The translations under genes and the position numbers were made by a program. The notes under the pieces are model-generated. The model saw only the letters and a program-made list of their open reading frames with translations, ran no database searches and was not told the DNA's origin. Positions 26,847 through 32,310 of a stretch of 32,310 nt of DNA are shown one piece after another. Location: positions 1 to 32,310 of the forward strand of contig JALHPC010000032.1 in assembly GCA_022842685.1 (NCBI GenBank), given 5' to 3'. The DNA comes from Candidatus Kapaibacterium sp. (GTDB lineage: Bacteria > Bacteroidota > Ignavibacteria > Kapaibacteriales > Kapaibacteriaceae). Each line of letters starts with the position of its first letter. Positions within the stretch are counted from its first letter, which is position 1.

Positions 26847-26947
26847 GAGCCGAAGTTGTTGATTTTTGTGGACGTAATTGACGTTCCGTGTAACATCGTG
26901 CAATTGGCACACTCTCTGCACGGTACGCTTCCACCGGCCAAGAAACC

Positions 26948-27547
26948 ATGGCAATTCGAACCATGACGCGAAAGCACAAGGTCATAACCGATGATTCGGA
27001 CCTTGAACTCTATGCCCAGCTCATCCAAGAGGATGCAGCAGCGCATGAGGCGTTGACGCAGTTGTATCGCCGGTACTCGCAGAGGATTTACACGTATTGC
27101 CGGAAGATAACAGGCGACAACTACGTGGCCGAGGACCTGCTGCAGGAGACGTTCGTAAAGCTTCTCGATTCGGGGCGTCAGGGCCGAGTGATTGAGAACT
27201 TCCCTGCTTATCTGATGACGATTGCACGAAATCTTTGCCTATCTCATAAAGCCCGTAGTGTACGACAGTTTGTTCCAGTTGAAGACTTTCACCTTACGGC
27301 ACGTGACGTTCCTTACGAGCAGAAGGAGCTTCTTCAGTTGATTCAGACGGCACTCGAGATACTTCCCGAGCCGTACCGAGAGGCATTCGTTCTGCGCGAA
27401 TACAACGGTCTAAGCTATTTGGAGATCGCCGACGTGATCGGCGAGTCCATCGACGTTGTCAAAGTGAGAATTTTTCGGGCCAAGAAGAAACTGCGCGACG
27501 TCTTGGCCCCATACCTTAACGACTTGAAAACACGAACTGACGATTAA
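26948..27547 (+). CDS. ECF-type RNA polymerase sigma factor
   Basis: 199 residues. Sigma-2 (residues about 30-95) includes LTQLYRRYSQRIYTYCRKI, AEDLLQETFVKLL and AYLMTIARNLCLSHKARS. Sigma-4 (about 135-190) includes LPEPYREAFVLREYNGLSYLEIADVIGESIDVVKVRIFRAKKKLRDVL with a helix-turn-helix. It would direct RNA polymerase to stress or envelope-signal promoters. The stop and the ATG of the next gene overlap as TAATG, a coupled sigma/anti-sigma pair. The ATG at 26948 is used; the ATG at 26963 is possible. It is divergent from the GH3 gene with 101 bp between. I could not find a convincing self-regulated promoter in that gap. Confidence 0.95.
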   Translation: MAIRTMTRKHKVITDDSDLELYAQLIQEDAAAHEALTQLYRRYSQRIYTYCRKITGDNYVAEDLLQETFVKLLDSGRQGRVIENFPAYLMTIARNLCLSHKARSVRQFVPVEDFHLTARDVPYEQKELLQLIQTALEILPEPYREAFVLREYNGLSYLEIADVIGESIDVVKVRIFRAKKKLRDVLAPYLNDLKTRTDD

Positions 27548-28794
27548 TGGAACCTCTAGACGATCTTGACCTTCCCACGCCGGAAGGTCATCTCCACGCT
27601 TTTATGGACGGTGAGCTCGACATCCAGGCCGAGCAGCCTCTTTTCGATGAGCTGGCCTCAAACCCCGCACTTCGTGGCGAAATGCGAGATATTCTTGCTA
27701 TTCGAAGTGCAGTGCACCGCGATGTTGTGGCACCTCCTGCAACGGTCGAGGCCGCACTTCTTGCTGCGGCGGGCCTCTCAACGGCTTCGGCGGGTGCGGC
27801 TACGACGGCCGCTGCTGCCACCATAGCCGCTCATGGGTCTTCGTCTCTAGCAGTATCCCTGCGTTATGCCCTTGGTGGTGTTGCCGCTGGTGCTGCGATC
27901 GTCTACTTCTTGATGTCGGGCACGACGGGCGACGTACAACGTGGCGCAGTTCTGCCACCGCCGCAAGCGTCGACCGGTATCGCCGGAGAACCGCGCATCG
28001 ACACACTGCGAGTTGAAGTACCAATAGTCGACCATGCAGCGATTAACGCACAGCGTAACCAATTGGCCCGCGAACGGGCCAACATTGCACAGGCATGGAC
28101 CGATTTGCGTGCTGCACAGGACGCATTTCTTCGGGATCGCGATGCAGCCGCTCAAGAATCTCGTACTCCCGTTGAGCCTGTCGTTGCAACGGCGCAGACT
28201 CAAATGGCCATCCTCACCATGCAGGCGTCAGTGATACAACCAGCCCAAGTCACAGCGTTCCCAACACGCTCCTTTGAAGTATCCGATCCGTTGCCCCTGC
28301 AGATTCGATTCCGCACCCTTGCAAGCGGTTTGCGTTCCGATGAAGCCATACCTGCCTCTGTTCGTGATGCCGCGTTGCCTAATACAGCTCTCAGCATTTC
28401 ACTTCCCCTGTCCGAAGAGCACCGCGTAGGCGTCGAGTTCGGGCGCGAGGCATTCCGCCAGCAGTTCCGTACGACGCTAAATGGTCGCCCAGTCGAGTAC
28501 CTTCAAACACCAACCTTGTTCTGGTTTGGAGCGAACTATCAATTCGTTGCCCAGTCCATCTTTGGCCTCGACGGTCTTCGCCCCTTTATCGAGTCTACAA
28601 TTGGATATGCCCTCGAACAGGGTCCTCTGGCACGCGCCGCAGCCGGCCTTCAGTATCGCCCTATTGGCCCAATCGCCTTCTCACTTGGATTTGACGCTTC
28701 GGCGTTGACGTTCAAACACGACGGACTCTGGCAATCAACCACAAAAAGTGGCTTCACCACAGGCATCAGTATCGATATCGGTTCTTGGCCATAA
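27547..28794 (+). CDS. Dual-membrane anti-sigma factor with C-terminal beta-barrel-like domain (Dma-like)
   Basis: 415 residues with an unusual layout. Residues 1-60 look like a zinc-less anti-sigma domain (HLHAFMDGELD, then LFDELASNPALRGEM); the protein has no cysteine at all. After an Ala/Thr-rich stretch, residues about 105-124 form one membrane helix. Residues about 125-240 are a periplasmic linker with a Pro-rich start and a charged helix (165-205). Residues about 240-415 have the alternating strands, turns and aromatic ends of a small outer-membrane barrel (RPFIESTIGYALEQ, AAAGLQYRPIGPIAFSLGFDA, FTTGISIDIGSW). The protein could therefore bind sigma in the cytosol, cross the inner membrane and sit in the outer membrane, as described for Dma proteins in Bacteroides. 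The barrel call is pattern-based. It overlaps the sigma gene by one base. Confidence 0.8.
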   Translation: MEPLDDLDLPTPEGHLHAFMDGELDIQAEQPLFDELASNPALRGEMRDILAIRSAVHRDVVAPPATVEAALLAAAGLSTASAGAATTAAAATIAAHGSSSLAVSLRYALGGVAAGAAIVYFLMSGTTGDVQRGAVLPPPQASTGIAGEPRIDTLRVEVPIVDHAAINAQRNQLARERANIAQAWTDLRAAQDAFLRDRDAAAQESRTPVEPVVATAQTQMAILTMQASVIQPAQVTAFPTRSFEVSDPLPLQIRFRTLASGLRSDEAIPASVRDAALPNTALSISLPLSEEHRVGVEFGREAFRQQFRTTLNGRPVEYLQTPTLFWFGANYQFVAQSIFGLDGLRPFIESTIGYALEQGPLARAAAGLQYRPIGPIAFSLGFDASALTFKHDGLWQSTTKSGFTTGISIDIGSWP

Positions 28795-28801
28795 ACCACG
28801 T

Positions 28802-29377
28802 ATGACGAGATTCCTGTCCATACTGCTCTTCTCATTGACGCTAGGCGCATGTTCGTCGCCACTCGAGCTTGATGTAGACCGTTCAATGAAATACGTCGAC
28901 GACGTGGTTTCACCACATCGTGCTACGCTCTTCTATTACTTCGCCGATAGTGCCTATGAGGCAATCTACAGCGATCCTCGACTCTTAAGCGGAATCCGAA
29001 TCGACACGTCGTCGACACCTGCCAAGGTTACGATTTCGCAGATTGTCTCTCCCCGCTTTGCAGCACAGCCATCACCCAACCAACCCGTTATGGTGGAGGC
29101 ATTCGGTTTTGGTCTCCATGACCACCCTACCGACGAAGTGGTTCGCGACGTTGTTAACGGCTCGACGTTTCTCAATGTCAATCTTCTGCAAAGCGACAAC
29201 GTTTCGACGAGAAGCTTGCTGTGGTTTATTGATGGCGTAACACGGCGCCTTCGCGTTGGCTTCATTCACGAGCGCGACAAACGCGTAGTCAAAGGTCGTG
29301 TCATTATTAACATCACCGACCCATACCGAAACAACGAGGTGGCTACCTATTACGGCCTGCTTACCCTAGACTATTGA
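28802..29377 (+). CDS. Putative lipoprotein of unknown function in the sigma operon
   Basis: 191 residues. The ATG at 28802 begins a short signal peptide (MTRFLSILLFSLTLGAC) with a perfect LGAC lipobox, so the mature protein is lipid-anchored at Cys17. The rest is rich in beta strands and has no motif I recognise; SSPLELDVDRSM right after the Cys suggests a short tether. It starts 7 bases after the anti-sigma gene and is almost certainly cotranscribed, so it may be part of the same envelope-sensing device or simply a gene it controls. Its last bases overlap the convergent thioesterase stop by 7. A longer frame from 28748 would put the signal peptide inside the protein and is rejected. Confidence 0.8.
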   Translation: MTRFLSILLFSLTLGACSSPLELDVDRSMKYVDDVVSPHRATLFYYFADSAYEAIYSDPRLLSGIRIDTSSTPAKVTISQIVSPRFAAQPSPNQPVMVEAFGFGLHDHPTDEVVRDVVNGSTFLNVNLLQSDNVSTRSLLWFIDGVTRRLRVGFIHERDKRVVKGRVIINITDPYRNNEVATYYGLLTLDY

Positions 29378-29865
29378 TCCTCGACGTCTATCCCCTCGAA
29401 CTCCCGTATCAAGCTACGATATGCATCGGGGATTCGCTCAGACTTATGTGTTGCCGGATTTAGGTGCACCAGAACGCTTCGCGCCGTCGCTATGAGCTCT
29501 CCGCCTTCACGCTGTATGACGTGTTCAAACCCAAAGGACGAGTTCTTTACAAACGATACCCTAGTAAACACCGTATAGGGGTCGTCGAATTGCGCTGCAC
29601 GAATGTACTCTATCTGTGTCGAAGCAACGACGAATCGATGTTTGGAAACGAACGACTGACTGTCGATCGGTACTCCAATGTCGCGGAAGTACTCGATGCG
29701 AGCAGCCTCTAACCAGTAAAGATAGACGGCGTTATGCACGATGCCCTGTCGATCGACATCGTACGATCGCACTCGACTGTGTAGCCGATGGTTGTACTGG
29801 CCATGTCCTTCGATGGTAATGGGCCCCCGGTCGACGGTTGCCTCGTCTTTGTCTGATACTGGCAT
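29371..29865 (-). CDS. Hotdog-fold acyl-CoA thioesterase (YbgC/4HBT type)
   Basis: 164 residues. The core RSYDVDRQGIVHNAVYLYWLEAARIEYF carries the catalytic Asp in DVDRQG and the conserved HNAVYLYWLEAAR helix of the 4-hydroxybenzoyl-CoA thioesterase family. STQIEYIRAAQFDDPYTVFTRV and ARSVLVHLN are the following strands. The family hydrolyses short or aromatic acyl-CoA or acyl-ACP; the substrate is unknown. The first 25 residues are a non-conserved N-terminal tail. It lies 50 bases downstream of the threonine aldolase gene, with a perfect TAnnTTTG box in that gap. Confidence 0.9.
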   Translation of the reverse strand: MPVSDKDEATVDRGPITIEGHGQYNHRLHSRVRSYDVDRQGIVHNAVYLYWLEAARIEYFRDIGVPIDSQSFVSKHRFVVASTQIEYIRAAQFDDPYTVFTRVSFVKNSSFGFEHVIQREGGELIATARSVLVHLNPATHKSERIPDAYRSLIREFEGIDVEDQ

Positions 29866-29899
29866 GAAATACGAGCCTTGATGATTTCCAACAATCGCA

Positions 29900-29907
29900 C
29901 AAAACTA
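29900..29907 (-). promoter_or_regulatory. TAnnTTTG -7 box upstream of the thioesterase gene
   Basis: On the minus strand TAGTTTTG matches the Bacteroidota -7 consensus exactly, 34 bases upstream of the ATG at 29865. It lies in the 50-bp gap after threonine aldolase. No TTG is seen at the -33 position. Confidence 0.4.
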
Positions 29908-29915
29908 CGGCGATC

Positions 29916-30953
29916 TTACGATGCGCCCACATTGCTCCTCACAACATCTAACAGAATCTCGGCGGCCAAGTCGGTTTGTGCGTCCGTTACTTCATGATAC
30001 CACACTGCTCGCAACGTTCCCGGCGTGATTGGTGCTATGCGCAGCCCGCGTTGCTCGCAATCTCGAACAATGACCGAGTCGTCAACACCTGGAATCTGAA
30101 AAGCCACAATGTTGGACTCTACTCGGTCTAGGTCTATGCGAACGCGTGAGTCCGTCGCAATTGCAGACGCGAAGCGTCGTGCTCGCCGCTGATCCTCCCC
30201 GAGGACTGGCAATATCTCGTCGAGTGCAACCAAACAGGCAGCTGCCAAGATACCGCTTTGACGGAGACCTCCGCCTAACATCTTTCTCCAGCGTCGGGCC
30301 TTCTCGATGAAATCTCTCGAGCCCAACACTACTGATCCAACGGGAGCACCAAGTCCTTTCGACAAACAAATTGATATCGAATCGAAGAGCGTACCGTATT
30401 CGTTTGGCTGTCCGTGACCTGCTGCGATGGCATTCCATAATCGAGCACCGTCAAGGTGCAACGCAAGTCCTTCGGCATTTGCCAGTTCCCTCAACGAGCG
30501 AATCCACGATATACTTGGAACAGTCCCTCCATGGCGATTATGTGTCGACTCGACAGCGATCAAAACCGACTGTGGATAATAGTAGGCCTTCGGACGGATT
30601 GCCCGGCGGACGTCGTCGAGCGGCATCGCTCCACGATCGGAACGTATTGGCATCAGCTGCGCACGCGCAATCACGCTCGTAGCGGCATTCTCGTAGTGGA
30701 ACACGTGGGCGTCGGCATCGACGATTACCTCAGTGCCAGCTGGTGCATGAACAGCGATTGAAATCTGGTTGCCCATTGTACCGCTGGGTACAAACAACGC
30801 AGCTTCCACTCCAAACATATCAGCCAAGCGATCCTGGAGTTGATTTACGGTAGGGTCTTCTGCATATACGTCATCTCCCACCTGTGCGCGAGCCATTGCG
30901 TCTCGCATCGCAGGAGTGGGCCTTGTAAGAGTATCGCTTCGTAGGTCGATCAT
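29916..30953 (-). CDS. ltaE: Low-specificity L-threonine aldolase
   Basis: PLP-dependent enzyme of the fold-type I group that cleaves L-threonine/allo-threonine to glycine and acetaldehyde. It has 345 residues. It starts with [20 protein letters not shown], the family's usual N-terminus, followed by [40 protein letters not shown] (the Asp that holds the PLP nitrogen) and [14 protein letters not shown] with the Schiff-base Lys. The ATG at 30953 is well supported; the frame extends further upstream but that part is not family-like. It is divergent from the AMP-ligase gene with 97 bp between. The start codon lies inside one arm of a 10-bp inverted repeat. Confidence 0.95.
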   Translation of the reverse strand: MIDLRSDTLTRPTPAMRDAMARAQVGDDVYAEDPTVNQLQDRLADMFGVEAALFVPSGTMGNQISIAVHAPAGTEVIVDADAHVFHYENAATSVIARAQLMPIRSDRGAMPLDDVRRAIRPKAYYYPQSVLIAVESTHNRHGGTVPSISWIRSLRELANAEGLALHLDGARLWNAIAAGHGQPNEYGTLFDSISICLSKGLGAPVGSVVLGSRDFIEKARRWRKMLGGGLRQSGILAAACLVALDEILPVLGEDQRRARRFASAIATDSRVRIDLDRVESNIVAFQIPGVDDSVIVRDCEQRGLRIAPITPGTLRAVWYHEVTDAQTDLAAEILLDVVRSNVGAS

Positions 30954-30994
30954 GGTGCAAAGATACTGGCAATGCCGCGTGCCGTTGCACCATG
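30951..30994. repeat. Perfect 10-bp inverted repeat spanning the ltaE start codon
   Basis: CATGGTGCAA (30951-30960) and TTGCACCATG (30985-30994) are exact reverse complements separated by 24 bases. The left arm contains the ltaE start codon on the minus strand and the right arm lies upstream. It could be an operator overlapping the promoter, or, in a longer transcript, a hairpin that hides the start codon. Confidence 0.55.
30958..30965 (-). promoter_or_regulatory. TAnnTTTG -7 box just before the ltaE start
   Basis: On the minus strand TATCTTTG matches the -7 consensus exactly and is followed by CACC and the ATG at 30953, so transcription would begin at or near the start codon. It overlaps the left arm of the inverted repeat by three bases. 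No -33 TTG is seen. Confidence 0.45.
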
Positions 30995-31050
30995 GTCGCC
31001 GGTTGTAATTTGCAGTCCGTTTGCGATTACACCAACCGTCTTCGAACGAT

Positions 31051-32310
31051 ATGACCATCGATCTCGACCCACGTACAAATCCTGCTCGGTTAGCCCATGG
31101 CGTAGAGGCGGCCGACGTTCGATTTTCCCACGATGCGTGGCACGCAGTGATGATGCACGCGGCCAGTGTCAGGGGTGATTCGCAATGGATGACGTACGTC
31201 GACGAAAGCGGTTATACGACGTCGTACAGCTACTCGGCCTTCATTGACGAATGTAGACGCACAGCATCGTTGCTACTAGACTACGGCATAACCATGGGGT
31301 CTCGCGTCGCGATTGCCGGGCATAACCACCCCGATACGATTGTGCAGATGTTCGCTTGTTGGTTCATTGGCGCATGCGCGGTTCCGCTAAATATGACCGA
31401 AGACGACCAACGATTGGGATATATCCTTCAGGCATCGGGTAGCAAACTCGTTCTCGTTAGGCGCGACTATACGAAACGCTTATTGGCTCTACTGCCTGCC
31501 GATGTGCCATACTGTGAAGTGGATACCGACACGCCTCAGTCTGACTACGCCCAACGTATCGCTTCGTACACGCCAGCAAGTGCGCCACCTGTTACCGACA
31601 TGCGTTTTGTTGACTGCCTTATGGTGTACACGTCGGGCACAACTGGCGCGCCCAAGGGAGTCGTACTCATGCAACAGAATCTGTTTGCCGACGGCCAGGC
31701 AATCGCCGAGTGGCATGGCATCGGCACCGATACCACCATGATGTGTGTTTTACCAGTTCACCACGTCAACGGGACGATCGTCACCCACAGCACGCCATTC
31801 CTTGCCGGCGCCAGGATCGTCCTTTGCCGTCGATTTTCTGCTACGTCGTTCTTTGCCACTGCGCGACGCCACGGCGTTCACATCGTGAGTGTGGTGCCGA
31901 CGTTGCTTGCGTTTCTATTGGAGACCAATTCAACCACCCAGGCAGTCGACGCCCCTTTCAGACACGTGATCTGCGGTGCGGGCCCTTTGACAGTAGAACT
32001 TGGAGCTGCATTCGAGGATAGGTTCGGCATTCGGGTGGTGCATGGCTACGGGCTAAGTGAGACGACGTGTTACAGCTGCTTTCTTCCAACGGACCTTGAT
32101 AGTGACGAGCACCGTCGTTGGATGCGTGAGTATGGATTTCCCAGTATTGGCGTCGCCCTACCTGTTAATGAGATGGCGATTCACAGTCCGGATGGCAGCA
32201 ACGTTGCCGACGGCGAACGCGGTGAGATTGTCGTACGCGGATGGAACGTCATGCGCGAGTATGACGGGAATACCGAGGCAAACACTTCGGCGTTTCAGCA
32301 TGGCTGGTTC
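31051..32310 (+). CDS. AMP-forming acyl-CoA synthetase-type ligase, 5' part
   Basis: The first 420 residues of an adenylate-forming enzyme; the frame runs off the right edge. MVYTSGTTGAPKGV at 191-204 is the ATP-binding P-loop-like signature, LPVHHVNGTI is the aromatic/His region of the acyl pocket, and HGYGLSETT at 331-339 is the AMP-binding motif. The protein would activate a carboxylic acid as acyl-adenylate and then pass it to CoA or another acceptor; the substrate is unknown. The ATG at 31051 is the first good start, and an in-frame TAA lies upstream. No Shine-Dalgarno. It is divergent from ltaE; a TAATTTG-like sequence about 40 bases upstream is a possible promoter. Confidence 0.9.
   Translation, partial: MTIDLDPRTNPARLAHGVEAADVRFSHDAWHAVMMHAASVRGDSQWMTYVDESGYTTSYSYSAFIDECRRTASLLLDYGITMGSRVAIAGHNHPDTIVQMFACWFIGACAVPLNMTEDDQRLGYILQASGSKLVLVRRDYTKRLLALLPADVPYCEVDTDTPQSDYAQRIASYTPASAPPVTDMRFVDCLMVYTSGTTGAPKGVVLMQQNLFADGQAIAEWHGIGTDTTMMCVLPVHHVNGTIVTHSTPFLAGARIVLCRRFSATSFFATARRHGVHIVSVVPTLLAFLLETNSTTQAVDAPFRHVICGAGPLTVELGAAFEDRFGIRVVHGYGLSETTCYSCFLPTDLDSDEHRRWMREYGFPSIGVALPVNEMAIHSPDGSNVADGERGEIVVRGWNVMREYDGNTEANTSAFQHGWF

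Noticed and set aside
26847..26947. Self-regulated ECF promoter between the GH3 gene and the sigma gene
   Set aside because: GATTTTTG and GTAACAT-like strings are present but none has a convincing partner element at the right distance.

Overview
The window looks like a chromosomal segment of a Gram-negative bacterium of the FCB group (Bacteroidota/Chlorobiota side; a Kapabacteria-like lineage is my best guess). It encodes outer-membrane beta-barrels, an OmpA-type lipid/peptidoglycan anchor protein, a lipoprotein and a Wza-type exporter, so it has two membranes. Shine-Dalgarno sequences are rare, and several TAnnTTTG-like boxes sit upstream of genes; that box is the -7 element typical of Bacteroidota. 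The taxon call is an inference; there is no rRNA here. I see no mobile element, CRISPR array or prophage, and no gene-free gap longer than about 125 bp outside the stretch that holds the tRNA.

Layout. 1-5.9 kb: the 3' part of an APC amino-acid permease (+), a small outer-membrane barrel protein (-), a large barrel protein with two OmpA domains (+), dxs (+) and tRNA-Lys (+). 5.9-8.7 kb: a translationally coupled pair (-) of a beta-CASP metallo-beta-lactamase ribonuclease and aspartate ammonia-lyase, divergent from an MsbA-like ABC exporter (+, 8.8-10.5 kb). 10.5-12.2 kb: a pseudouridine-synthase-like protein (-) with a 250-residue disordered R/D/Q/N-rich N-terminus and no catalytic Asp.

12.2-25.2 kb (-) is one tight exopolysaccharide operon. 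In transcription order it reads rmlB, UDP-HexNAc dehydrogenase (wecC/wbpA-like), wecB, Wza-like export protein, membrane GT2, Wzx flippase, polyprenyl-phosphate hexose-1-P transferase, DPM1-like GT2, a GT2 fused to a degenerate hexose-1-P transferase, then accA. Many junctions are 4-base ATGA/GTGA overlaps. The enzymes suggest a Wzx-type pathway using UDP-ManNAcA-like and dTDP-6-deoxyhexose precursors, but no Wzy polymerase, no Wzc/Wzz and no rmlA/C/D are in the window.

25.3-26.8 kb: a GH3 beta-N-acetylhexosaminidase (-). Divergent from it, 26.9-29.4 kb (+), is an operon of an ECF sigma factor, an anti-sigma factor whose C-terminus looks like an outer-membrane beta-barrel, and a lipoprotein. 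This is the most interesting locus: it resembles the dual-membrane-spanning anti-sigma (Dma) arrangement described in Bacteroides, here possibly with a third, lipoprotein component. 29.4-31 kb (-): low-specificity threonine aldolase and a hotdog thioesterase. 31.05 kb to the end (+): the N-terminal 420 residues of an AMP-forming acyl-CoA synthetase-type ligase, cut by the window edge.
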